A stretch of DNA of 64,000 bases from Saccharopolyspora shandongensis (GTDB taxonomy: Bacteria; Actinomycetota; Actinomycetes; Mycobacteriales; Pseudonocardiaceae): positions 1 to 64,000 of the forward strand of contig NZ_FNOK01000003.1 of the NCBI RefSeq assembly GCF_900106995.1, in the 5' to 3' direction. Under the pieces are notes generated by a model. The model was not told where the DNA came from, did not search any database, and saw only the letters and a list, made by a program, of their open reading frames with translations. Position 1 is the first letter of the stretch; every line of letters starts with the position of its first letter. Shown piece after piece: positions 16,181 through 23,521 of this stretch. Position numbers and translations under genes: made by a program.

Positions 16181-17074
16181 TCAGTCGCAGCCCTGAAGTC
16201 CGAAATTCGGGCCCTCATCGGTCACCGAGCGGTCAACTTCTTTCGCTACAGAACGTGACCGGCTCGCCGCTCTCGACGTCTGCTTGAGCGATAGCCGGGC
16301 GGCAGCGGTCTCGCCGGTCGGATCGCCGTCGGTCCGGCCGATGCCGGACTCGATCAGCCAGGCGACGAGTCGGGCTTCGGCCCGACGGCGGATGCTGCGC
16401 AGTCCCTCGTAGGTCAGCTCAGCGTGGTGCGGCCAGTCGGCCAGCTCGATGCCTTCCAGCCGGGTGGCGCCGATCAGCTCAGCCTCGGTCCGGGTGAGGA
16501 CCCCGGCTTCGACGGCGCGAGCTAGGACCAGATCCGGATGGCCGGCCGGGGTTTTGGGTTCGCTGGAGTGAAACCCCGGCGGCTTCGGGATCGGCCCATC
16601 CAGTCCGTCCAGCAGTGCCCGGTGCCCGGCGCGATAGGCGGCCCATCGGAGCCGGATCGTGATCCGCCCGGCGGCAAGATCCACCGTGTGCAGCGCGTCG
16701 AGGAACCCGCGCAGGACCTCGGCGTGGATGTCGGCCGGGTCATCGGCGTAGCGTTCGGTCAGCCGGGCAGCCAGCGAGGTCAGCATCGGCAGCGCCAACC
16801 CGACGGCGGCGACGATCCACGTACCGCCCTCGATCCGGGCGCGGCTGATCACATGCGTCCACACCTGGTCCCATACCCGCCGCGGGCACCCCTTGGCCAG
16901 CAGCATGTCCCGGAGTTCGTCGACGGGGATCTCACGGGCAGGCAGGTGATCGAACAGGCGGCCGTCCACGATCACCGGGTGATCGCCCGTAGTCAGCCGC
17001 CTGAATGCCTCACGCGCGGCGTCGAGGGGGTTGCCCGGCCACGCTTTGTGCTCGGAGCTAGGTGGGAGTGCCAT
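16181..17074 (-). CDS. sigma-70-like regulatory protein at the head of the transfer operon
   Basis: A 297-residue protein without a clear catalytic signature. Residues about 105-160 (ERYADDPADIHAEVLRGF... then RLRWAAYRAGHRAL) resemble a diverged sigma region 2. The segment near 195-240 (LTRTEAELIGATRLEG...LRSIRRRAEARLVAWL) resembles a region-4-like helix-turn-helix. Such proteins occur at the start of ICE transfer clusters in actinomycetes. It is the promoter-proximal gene, 97 bp from the 30-bp palindrome, so it is probably an activator of transfer. The sigma similarity is by eye and moderate. Confidence 0.65.
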   Translation of the reverse strand: MALPPSSEHKAWPGNPLDAAREAFRRLTTGDHPVIVDGRLFDHLPAREIPVDELRDMLLAKGCPRRVWDQVWTHVISRARIEGGTWIVAAVGLALPMLTSLAARLTERYADDPADIHAEVLRGFLDALHTVDLAAGRITIRLRWAAYRAGHRALLDGLDGPIPKPPGFHSSEPKTPAGHPDLVLARAVEAGVLTRTEAELIGATRLEGIELADWPHHAELTYEGLRSIRRRAEARLVAWLIESGIGRTDGDPTGETAAARLSLKQTSRAASRSRSVAKEVDRSVTDEGPNFGLQGCD

Positions 17075-17170
17075 GTCTCGGCTCCTCTCGAACGGCGGTC
17101 AATGACGCCGTCGAGAGAGCCAGGCGCGAAACAGCGCAGCGCACGGTTCCGTACTAAGACAGAGCTAAAA

Positions 17171-17200
17171 CGATCTTCTTGTTCGCGAACAAGAAGATCG
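17171..17200. promoter_or_regulatory. perfect 30-bp palindrome, probable operator
   Basis: The left arm CGATCTTCTTGTTCG is followed without spacer by its exact reverse complement. A 15+15 perfect palindrome in a divergent promoter is best explained as a binding site for a dimeric or tetrameric regulator of the element. An origin-of-transfer hairpin is the alternative. The sequence is certain; the function is inferred. Confidence 0.75.
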
Positions 17201-17310
17201 CGCTACGGTAGATTTCACGATTGCCCCTTGGGCGAGCAATAGTCCTGTGCGCTGCGGTGTTAGTCGGACACTGTTCCGGCGCTGTCGCCTCGACGGGACG
17301 AGAGCGGGAG

Positions 17311-17327
17311 CAAGAACAAAGATCTTG
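17311..17327. promoter_or_regulatory. secondary site related to the palindrome
   Basis: The sequence CAAGAACAAAGATCTTG shares GAACAA and AGATC with one arm of the 30-bp palindrome (two bases shorter between them) and is itself an imperfect palindrome. It may be a second, weaker binding site of the same regulator 110 bp further toward the plus-strand genes. Confidence 0.4.
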
Positions 17328-17585
17328 GGGAAGTTCCGGGGCGATCTTGAACCGGCATGCCGGAGGGCCTAGTGGGGCCCTGCTCACCATTGCTCTCCGC
17401 CGACCTTGAACGACCCGCTTGGACGTCGACATGGGGCGATGGACCGAAAGATCCAGTGACGCAGGGTGTCCGTTCCGCATGTGTGAAGGCGAGAATTTTC
17501 TGCAGCCCAGCGACGACCGATCAGGGCAGGTTTCGCGGACTTCAGGAGTGCTCTTGGCACAACCCGACGATCAACGGAGCACCCG

Positions 17586-18431
17586 ATGCCTGCCCTCCCG
17601 ATCCCGGACGCACCACCGCCCAACACCGTGGAAGCCAACGGACTGAGCCACTCGAACGCCGCAGCACGTGAGCCACGCCGCGAACGCTCCGGCCCGTCGG
17701 CATCGGCCACAGTGCGACTGTGCCTCGTCGACCCTGCAGCAGGGGCAGACGAGATCGTCACCGCTGCGGTCTCAGTGATCACGAGGACCTACACCGTGCC
17801 CGGTGACCGGATCATGCTCGCCACCTCCGCCGTCCCGACCTCGACAAGTCGGCAATGCCGGGACCGACTCGCAGAGTCCATCCTCCGACTCGGCCGCGGC
17901 GCGACCACGACCGCAGACCACTCACCTCGCCGCAGCCCTGGGTCAGGAACCTCTGGCGGATGCTCGAGCGGCACTTCGAGGTCCGGGTCCGGACTCGGAC
18001 CCCGCCACGACCGCCTGATCGAGCCGGTCAGCAACCCGACCGACCGCCCGTCTCTCAACGGTCCTTCCGGCTCGAATTCGGACGGCTTCGCATTGATCAT
18101 TGCGGGATGGTCTGACTGCCCTGTCGAGCCGTGGGCACTGGCCGACTCGGCGCTCGATCTTGCCGCAGGCGGAGCCGTCGTCGTGCTTACACGCAGTAGC
18201 GATCAGCGCAGTGGACGATCCCTCCGCTCGAGGCACCTGACACATCTCGCGGCGCAGGCTGGACTGATCTTGACCGACCGGCTGATCCTGGCCCACCAAC
18301 TCCCGTCCGCCGCTCGGCCCCCGACCGGACAGGACCGCCGGGCGATCGCACGCGGCGGGCATCGCCGTATCCACACGGCCGCCCAGGTGTTCCGCCACTC
18401 GAACCCGCAGTCGGAGGTCCGCGATGCCTAA
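17586..18431 (+). CDS. degenerate methylase-like protein A of the ICE
   Basis: A 281-residue protein. Residues 55-85 (ADEIVTAAVSVITRTYTVPG then DRIMLAT) look like the strand and helix before the cofactor loop of beta/gamma-class DNA methylases. The expected FxGxG loop is not conserved. A second strand, FALIIAGWSD, lies where the DPPY/SPPY catalytic motif should be and lacks it. The middle is Ser/Arg/Pro rich. It starts with a GGAGC site and overlaps the next methylase-like gene by 8 nt. Methylase activity is unlikely. A DNA-binding accessory with a methylase fold is the best guess. Confidence 0.6.
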   Translation: MPALPIPDAPPPNTVEANGLSHSNAAAREPRRERSGPSASATVRLCLVDPAAGADEIVTAAVSVITRTYTVPGDRIMLATSAVPTSTSRQCRDRLAESILRLGRGATTTADHSPRRSPGSGTSGGCSSGTSRSGSGLGPRHDRLIEPVSNPTDRPSLNGPSGSNSDGFALIIAGWSDCPVEPWALADSALDLAAGGAVVVLTRSSDQRSGRSLRSRHLTHLAAQAGLILTDRLILAHQLPSAARPPTGQDRRAIARGGHRRIHTAAQVFRHSNPQSEVRDA

Positions 18432-19206
18432 GACCTCCCTGCGTCCCGGCAGTGTCTGGAACACCGGTCACACCAGTCCGCGCCTACAGATCGCCGACCG
18501 GCACGTCGGCGCCACCCGCGCAGACACCGCCCTGCCCCCGGCCGTCACGCAGCACATCATCACTACCTACACGGCCCCCGGAGACACCGTGTGCGACCCC
18601 AACCCGGGGCCAGGCCTGGTCCTCGCTGAAGCCGTCCGTGCCGGCCGTAACGCACTCGGTCTCATCACGCAGCTTCGGTGGGAATCAGCACTGGCGGCCA
18701 ACCTTGACCTCGCGCGAATGGCAGGAGCGGTCGAGACCGCGATCCTGCTGGACAGCGTCGACGATCCCCGCGCCGCCACACTGCCCGGTGCCATCGACCT
18801 CGTGCTCACCGGCCTTCGCCACACCCCGACCAGCGACCCGAGTCACGTCCTGGTGGAGCTCTACGAAGACCTGGTCGCAGTCGCCGACTGGCTCTGGCCC
18901 AGCGCTCACATCGTGGTCACCTGCCGCCCCTGGCGCCGACACGGACAACTACTCGACCTACCTGGCAAGATCTACGACACCGCCGACGCAATCGGCCTCA
19001 TTCCCGCCGACCACTGCATCGCTCTGACCGCGCCTGTCCGCGGAAACCGGATACGCCCGAGAGTCATCACCGGCGCCGGGAACACCCCAGAGAACACGGA
19101 CCTTCACGGCCAGCCCACCGCGTTCGCGGCTCATCTTGACGTGCTCGTCTTTCAACTCCCGACGACCGTACAGCGCGCACACGCTCCTGAACGAGGTGTC
19201 GTATGA
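18424..19206 (+). CDS. degenerate methylase-like protein B of the ICE
   Basis: This 260-residue protein has the segment PAVTQHIITTYTAPGDTVCD (40-59) followed by PNPGPGLVLAEAVRAGRNAL, which aligns with the cofactor-binding region of N4/N6 DNA methylases (canonical D-P-F-x-G-S-G-T-T...E-A...G-R). The catalytic motif IV position reads DLVLTGLRH in place of DLVLTDPPY, so methyl transfer is doubtful. It overlaps gene A and the following methylase fragment by a few bases, forming one transcriptional unit ending in xis and int. A conserved but inactive methylase-fold protein is the simplest reading. Confidence 0.65.
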   Translation: MPKTSLRPGSVWNTGHTSPRLQIADRHVGATRADTALPPAVTQHIITTYTAPGDTVCDPNPGPGLVLAEAVRAGRNALGLITQLRWESALAANLDLARMAGAVETAILLDSVDDPRAATLPGAIDLVLTGLRHTPTSDPSHVLVELYEDLVAVADWLWPSAHIVVTCRPWRRHGQLLDLPGKIYDTADAIGLIPADHCIALTAPVRGNRIRPRVITGAGNTPENTDLHGQPTAFAAHLDVLVFQLPTTVQRAHAPERGVV

Positions 19207-19388
19207 ACAGCCTCTACTACCATGGCAAGACCATTGAGTTGTATGCTGGCGACGCAATTCAAGTCATGAAATGTGCGCCGAACGCTTCTGCGGATTGCAT
19301 CATCGCATCACCCCAATGGGGGCTTCGCGATTATGGAAGGGCGCCTGCACTCGGCGTCACCTCCGGTTTTCGGGGAGATGCAGCATGA
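19203..19388 (+). pseudogene. truncated DNA methylase (N-terminal fragment)
   Basis: The 61-codon frame begins with YYHGKTIELYAGDAIQVM and continues to SPQWGLRDYG, recognisable as the start of a site-specific DNA methylase in which the catalytic motif is normally SPPYWGLRDYG. Here a residue is lost from the motif and the reading frame then diverges and stops after about 12 more codons. The rest of the gene (target recognition and cofactor domains) is missing. It overlaps its neighbours by 4 nt on each side, so the deletion left a tidy translational relay from the methylase-like gene to xis. Confidence 0.75.
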
Positions 19389-19723
19389 ACAAGCACCATT
19401 CATGTGGAGACGCGAATGCACCAAACCCTGACGCCGTTTCTGCGGCGGCCGAGCTAGCAGAGGCGGCACACGAGCTGGCCGAAGCGATCCGAGCATTGGC
19501 TGAGCATGCTCCCCGTGATCCCGACGCTTTGCTCACCGCCGAACAACTCGGGCATCTCCTGCGGCTCTCGCCGCGCACGCTGAAAGAGCAGGCAGCGGCT
19601 GGCGCAATCCCCCATCGCAGGTTCGGCAAGCACTACCGATTCAGCCGAGAAGACGCCGCGGAAATCGTGCGACGAGCCGGCCGAACGGCAACGCCAGGAC
19701 GGTCACGCCTCCGCATCGCGTGA
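19385..19723 (+). CDS. excisionase-like HTH protein (Xis)
   Basis: A 112-residue protein. An Ala/Glu-rich N-terminal helix is followed by a MerR/excisionase-type winged helix: LLTAEQLGHLLRLSPRTLKE, then AAAGAIPHRRFGKHYRFS, the typical wing sequence. Excisionases bend att DNA and steer the integrase toward excision. It starts in a 4-nt overlap with the methylase fragment and lies 75 bp upstream of the integrase on the same strand, the standard xis-int order of actinobacterial integrative elements. Confidence 0.88.
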   Translation: MNKHHSCGDANAPNPDAVSAAAELAEAAHELAEAIRALAEHAPRDPDALLTAEQLGHLLRLSPRTLKEQAAAGAIPHRRFGKHYRFSREDAAEIVRRAGRTATPGRSRLRIA

Positions 19724-19798
19724 CCGAGACCGAGAGCACACAAATGTCCGTCCCGGCACCAGCCGGGACGTTCGGTAAGAAAAGAACGCAGGAAGGAA

Positions 19799-21151
19799 GT
19801 GAGCATGGCCTACGGCGAACCTGACGGAAGCGCGAAAGGCACTTGGCGCGCCCGCTATAAGCGACCAGACGGAAACTGGGGTAGCAAGTCCGGGTTCACC
19901 TCGGAGACGGCTGCCGAGAACTGGGGTAGAGAGCAGGAAGCTCTGATCCGGCGGAACATGTGGATCGACCCTCGGGACGCTGAAACCCCGTTTGGGGAGT
20001 TCGCGGAGGAGCTGTTGACCGCCCTGGGACCAAGGCTGGAGCCAAGCACTCTGGCGAAGTATCGGTGCCATTTGGGCAACCAACTCCTGCCGCAATGGGC
20101 GGCGTGGCCGTTGATCGGCATCTTCAACAGCTATGTTGAGATCGAGAAGTGGGTCTCGGAGCTGCACGACGACTATGCGGAGTCCACGGTGTCGTCGATT
20201 TTCGCTACGTTTTCCACATTCCTGAACGCGGCTGTCAAGGCCCACATGATCCCTGCCAATCCGTGCTCCGGCATCCGCGTCACTGCCGGCGAGTTCGAGC
20301 CAAGCAAGCTCGTCGCGACTCCCGTGCAAGTACTGCGGGCAGCCATGCGGCTCTACGAGACGGCTGGCCCGCCGAGCTTCGTCCTTGGTGTGATGGATGC
20401 CTACACCGGGGCACGCTGGGGCGAGCTGGCCGGTCAGCAGCGGCACGAGTACAACCGCGAGCTCCGGTCGATCCGGATTGAGGCGCCCTTGAAAGAGATC
20501 GGTGGACGGCTGTTCAAAGGTGGCCGTCCTATCGGTCCTGGCGGCGTTGCCGAAGGCCCAGCACCCCGAAGGAGGCCCTCCGGGCGGCCTGGCAGAGGGA
20601 AGAAGGGACGCACGAAGAGTCCAGCCGGAACTCGTGACGTTCTATTGCCCCCGAGCATCGCCGCCCTCTACGAGGGGGCCATGGACTCCCATGACAACCC
20701 GTTCGTGTTCTGCACGCCCGACGGGAACCCATGGCGAAGGTCGAACTTCCGCCTGCGCTACTGGCGCCCTGCCTGGGACGGCGTGAATCCGGACCAGCCT
20801 AGTGCCGAAGATCACGTCCCGGCGATCCTGTCGTGGTTCACCTTCAACGAAGGCCGGCACACCCACAGCTCGTGGCTGACCGAAGACGGGGTGTCAGAGG
20901 TGGCACGCCGCGCGCGACTGGGGCAGAAGATGAAGGGCATTGCCCGGGTCTACGACCACGTGACCCCTGCGATGGAAGAGCACCTGCTTGAAGCGCAGGA
21001 GTCCCGCTGGGTGGCCTCCATGGCAGCACTGAACACACGAGACCGAGCGCGACTGATGTTGTGGTTCCCACAGCTACGGGAGGCCACCGAACCTGCTCGG
21101 AGTGAGATCGCTCCGGACGGCATCGCCATTTCATCGCCATCCGCGAGCTGA
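19799..21151 (+). CDS. int: tyrosine recombinase (integrase) of the ICE
   Basis: This 450-residue integrase catalyses insertion and excision at tRNA-Val(GAC). The N-terminal half has an AP2-like arm domain (GTWRARYKRPDGNW) and an SAM-like core-binding domain (STLAKYRCHLGNQLLP). The catalytic domain keeps the first Arg in YTGARWGEL (near 205), the His-x-x-His box in GRHTHSSWL (near 353) and the nucleophile Tyr in RVYDHVTP (near 384). A basic, Gly/Arg/Lys-rich insertion lies near 255-285. The start is GTG 19799 or ATG 19805. It ends 54 bp from the 3' end of the tRNA, as expected for the integrase side of an att junction. Confidence 0.92.
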   Translation: MSMAYGEPDGSAKGTWRARYKRPDGNWGSKSGFTSETAAENWGREQEALIRRNMWIDPRDAETPFGEFAEELLTALGPRLEPSTLAKYRCHLGNQLLPQWAAWPLIGIFNSYVEIEKWVSELHDDYAESTVSSIFATFSTFLNAAVKAHMIPANPCSGIRVTAGEFEPSKLVATPVQVLRAAMRLYETAGPPSFVLGVMDAYTGARWGELAGQQRHEYNRELRSIRIEAPLKEIGGRLFKGGRPIGPGGVAEGPAPRRRPSGRPGRGKKGRTKSPAGTRDVLLPPSIAALYEGAMDSHDNPFVFCTPDGNPWRRSNFRLRYWRPAWDGVNPDQPSAEDHVPAILSWFTFNEGRHTHSSWLTEDGVSEVARRARLGQKMKGIARVYDHVTPAMEEHLLEAQESRWVASMAALNTRDRARLMLWFPQLREATEPARSEIAPDGIAISSPSAS

Positions 21152-21204
21152 CAGCAAGCCCGCTCCACGAGGAACAAGGCCGCTGACCTGCGCAAAAGAT
21201 ATGG

Positions 21205-21276
21205 TGCGCGATACTGGGATTGAACCAGTGACCTCTACCGTGTCAAGGTAGCGCTCTCCCACTGAGCTAATCGCGC
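21205..21276 (-). tRNA. tRNA-Val(GAC), integration site of the ICE
   Basis: A complete 72-nt cloverleaf: acceptor GCGCGAT pairs with ATCGCGC, the D-arm has GCTCAGTGGGAGAGC, the anticodon loop reads TTGACAC with anticodon GAC, and the T-arm has GGTTCAATCC. A CCA tail is encoded at 21202-21204. It is the last gene of a Gly-Cys-Val cluster transcribed to the left, and its 3' end faces the integrase gene. Confidence 0.96.
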
Positions 21277-21277
21277 G

Positions 21278-21349
21278 AGGCGGAGGCGGGAATCGAACCC
21301 GCGTACAGGGCTTTGCAGGCCCTTGCCTAAGCCACTCGGCCACTCCGCC
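21278..21349 (-). tRNA. tRNA-Cys(GCA)
   Basis: The acceptor GGCGGAG pairs with CTCCGCC, the anticodon loop reads CTGCAAA with anticodon GCA, and the T-loop is GGTTCGATTCC. It lies one base from tRNA-Val, so both are processed from one transcript. CCA is not encoded. Confidence 0.96.
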
Positions 21350-21396
21350 AGACTCCGCATCCACGCCGAAGTCGGCTGGACCGCCAGAGAATCCAG

Positions 21397-21469
21397 AGCG
21401 GACGACGGGATTCGAACCCGCGACCCTCACCTTGGCAAGGTGATGCGCTACCAGCTGCGCTACGTCCGC
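21397..21469 (-). tRNA. tRNA-Gly(GCC)
   Basis: The acceptor GCGGACG pairs with CGTCCGC, the anticodon stem is CACCT/AGGTG with loop TGCCA and anticodon GCC, and the T-loop is GGTTCGAATCC. It is the first gene of the Gly-Cys-Val cluster, an order common in actinobacteria. Confidence 0.96.
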
Positions 21470-21610
21470 CTGCCTGCGACTTCGAAGCCGGAGAACCTCC
21501 GGCCCGTCCGCCGCGTTGCACAGTGAACTCTAGACCACGCCCACGACCGCGATCAAAGGGGGGTCACATCGCCCGGCGCGCCGCCGCGCCGGGCCGATCT
21601 TCCCCCTGGA

Positions 21611-22036
21611 TCAGCCCAGGTCGTGGGGCAGCAGCCGGGTCAGCGCCTCATCGACGTCGACCCACAGGTTCTCGTTGCCCGGCACCACGACGTCGTAGGT
21701 GCGGTCGAGGAAGTCCGCGAGTTCCTGCGCCGAGGCCTCGAAGACCGCGTGGCCGGACGGCGAGCTCAGCTCGATCGCCACGACCTCGGGGTCGTCGACC
21801 ACCGGCCGGATCGTCACGTCGCCCTCGCCCGCGTGCGCGATCAGCCCGTCGGCGAGCAGGTCGCGGGCGAACACCCACTCGACCCAGCCGGCGCGGCCGG
21901 TGCGGAACGCGGCCACCACCGCGTACGGATCCCGGGTGTCGTAACGCAGCTCGACCTGAACCGGCACGGCAGGTGCCTGCGGAGCCAACAGATCGAACAC
22001 GGCCGTCGAACGGAGTGTCACGTGATCGTTACGCAT
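21611..22036 (-). CDS. SsgA-family sporulation/cell-division regulator (SsgB-like)
   Basis: This 141-residue protein matches the SsgA-like family of morphologically complex actinomycetes. SsgB-type members position FtsZ at future septa. Recognisable features are the opening DHVTLRSTAVFDL, the central RYDTRDPYAVVAAF and the FARDLLADG segment. A GGGAGGACA site precedes ATG 22036, which fixes the start. No membrane segment is present, so it is a cytoplasmic, membrane-recruited protein. It lies alone between tRNA clusters and belongs to the core chromosome between the two elements. Whether it is SsgB proper or a paralog cannot be decided from sequence alone. Confidence 0.88.
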   Translation of the reverse strand: MRNDHVTLRSTAVFDLLAPQAPAVPVQVELRYDTRDPYAVVAAFRTGRAGWVEWVFARDLLADGLIAHAGEGDVTIRPVVDDPEVVAIELSSPSGHAVFEASAQELADFLDRTYDVVVPGNENLWVDVDEALTRLLPHDLG

Positions 22037-22889
22037 TGTCCTCCCCTTTCCGCTCCTTCCCGGTCCGTTTATCGACCGAGCAACACAGTTGTGACGCCTC
22101 ATCGGGCCGAAACGCTCGCAACTCCCGCATAGATCACCCGTACGGGGCAGGCCCCAATTCGCTGGGCAATCAAGCGAACGCACAGCGTGTTCGCAGAGCT
22201 CCGGTTTCGGGGCGAACACGGATCCGGTCATCCATTGCGAGACGGACCAGAACCGAAGTCCACACCGGAGGAAGATCCACCGCGAACAACCCGACTCCAG
22301 GACGTTGAGTCGCAGGACCCGCACCCCACTCGGTGACCGAACTCCACTACGTTCCGTAACCGAGCGAACCGCTCTTGCAACGGGCCTTCGATCCGTCGCC
22401 CTCGTCCTGCGGAACCCTCTGCCGCGCCCGGTCTGACCACCGGGTTTACCGCTTCGTCGAGCTCGCTTGACGTCCGCTCAAGGATAGGCGATCGAACCAC
22501 CCGGCATTCTCGCAGCGGGGCCCGCCGATGAGACGCTCACCACCACAGTTCCCCGTATCGGGCTAATGGTCCGAACCGTCTCCGTTATCGGTCACGCGTA
22601 CGCCCGAACGCCCGGTCGAGAGTGGCGTCACACTGTGACCAGGATCGAAGACCGGCGACAGGGCCGAAAGACCCGACACCACCCACTACCGGCGATGATT
22701 CCGGTCACATTCGAACCGCGGCGGGCGAACCCGCACCGGCCAACTGCGCGCTTGACACCCTAACCGCGCGGTCACGGCCACAACCGGCCCAGACCCGTAT
22801 TCTGACGCACATCGGGCACCGCGGGCGACCACCGCCCGACGAGAGGTGCCCAACACCGACGAACGTTCGCAACCGGCAGGTGGACAGCC
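22037..22889. other. 850-bp intergenic stretch, no supported gene
   Basis: All open frames here are short, start poorly and have shadow-like Arg/Pro/Ser composition. I see no tRNA, repeat or strong hairpin. The right end should hold the promoter of the PGPGW membrane protein; the left end holds that of the SsgA-like gene. Confidence 0.5.
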
Positions 22890-23375
22890 CTGAACGACAC
22901 GACCAAGTCGGGACACCGCGAAACCGACGCGGAACCCACCACCGACCAGCAGCGAGCCCCGCGGCTGCACGCCCTGCGCCGGCGCCTGCACGCCGTCCGC
23001 GAACGCATCCGCAGCAAGCCCGGCCTCAACATCACCTACCGCGTCGTGCTCGGCGTCTTCGGCACCGCGGTGCTCCTCGCCGGCATCCTGATGATCCCGT
23101 ACCCGGGCCCCGGCTGGCTCGTCGTCTTCGCGGGCCTCGGGATCCTCGCCACCGAGTTCCACTGGGCCCACCGGGTCAACAAGTTCGCCAAGCGCCACTA
23201 CCAGCGCTGGGTGCGCTGGCTCGGCCGCCAGCACCTCGCCACGAAGCTCGCCGTCATGGGCGCCACCTGCCTCGTCGTCCTCACGACGCTGTGGCTGCTG
23301 GGCCTGTTCAACACCGCCGGAGGCTGGCTCGGCCTGCACTGGACGTGGTTGGCCTCCCCCCTGTTCGGCCCCTGA
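22890..23375 (+). CDS. PGPGW (TIGR02611-type) transmembrane protein, probable CTG start
   Basis: A 161-residue membrane protein with the family signature PYPGPGWLVVFAGL (about 66-79), flanked by two hydrophobic hairpins (51-75 and 125-145), and LATEFHWAHR. The conserved basic segment before the first helix (RSKPGLNITYRVVLG) lies upstream of the first in-frame GTG, so the true start must be further up. No ATG, GTG or TTG is available there. CTG 22890, preceded by AGGTGG, is the best choice. The function of the family is unknown. It is expected in the cytoplasmic membrane. Confidence 0.72.
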   Translation: MNDTTKSGHRETDAEPTTDQQRAPRLHALRRRLHAVRERIRSKPGLNITYRVVLGVFGTAVLLAGILMIPYPGPGWLVVFAGLGILATEFHWAHRVNKFAKRHYQRWVRWLGRQHLATKLAVMGATCLVVLTTLWLLGLFNTAGGWLGLHWTWLASPLFGP

Positions 23376-23432
23376 AAACGATCGTGTATTGTTCTTCTCG
23401 TCGCCGGGAACGGGGACGAAACAACAGAACAA

Positions 23433-23504
23433 GGGCGATTAGCTCAGGGGGAGAGCGCTTCGTTCACACCGAAGAGGTCACTGGTTCGATCCCAGTATCG
23501 CCCA
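23433..23504 (+). tRNA. tRNA-Val(CAC), integration site of the second element
   Basis: A complete 72-nt cloverleaf: acceptor GGGCGAT with ATCGCCC, D-arm GCTCAGGGGGAGAGC, anticodon loop TTCACAC with anticodon CAC, T-arm GGTTCGATCCC. The gene starts in chromosomal DNA, and from 23461 onward its sequence is supplied by the element, because the same 45 bp recur at 39205-39249. CCA is not encoded. Confidence 0.96.
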
Positions 23505-23505
23505 C
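23461..23505 (+). repeat. attL, 45-bp direct repeat
   Basis: The repeat begins with CGTTCACACCGAAGAGGTCA and ends with AGTATCGCCCAC. It is identical to 39205-39249, and the flanks differ on both sides. It forms the 3' part of the functional tRNA-Val(CAC). Confidence 0.95.
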
Positions 23506-23521
23506 AGTGTGTTTTGCCTGA

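Larger units (their letters stand above)
17075..17585. promoter_or_regulatory. divergent control region of the ICE
   Basis: This 510-bp gene-free region lies between the minus-strand transfer operon and the plus-strand methylase-like/xis/int genes. It contains a perfect 30-bp palindrome at 17171-17200 and a related half-site at 17311-17327. The A/T-richer stretch around the palindrome, with TTGTTC hexamers on both strands, would suit promoters facing both ways. No short ORF with a convincing start is seen. Confidence 0.7.
1..21204. mobile_element. integrative conjugative element, right part, inserted at tRNA-Val(GAC)
   Basis: Everything from the left edge to the 3' end of the minus-strand tRNA-Val(GAC) reads as one element: a type IV secretion gene block, coupling ATPase, lytic enzyme, xis and int. 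The integrase lies directly against the tRNA 3' end, the usual integration geometry, in which the element restores the tRNA 3' half. The partner att site must lie left of the window, so total length is at least 21 kb. No relaxase of a recognised MOB family is visible in this part. The exact crossover inside the tRNA 3' half (21205 to about 21250) cannot be set. Confidence 0.85.
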
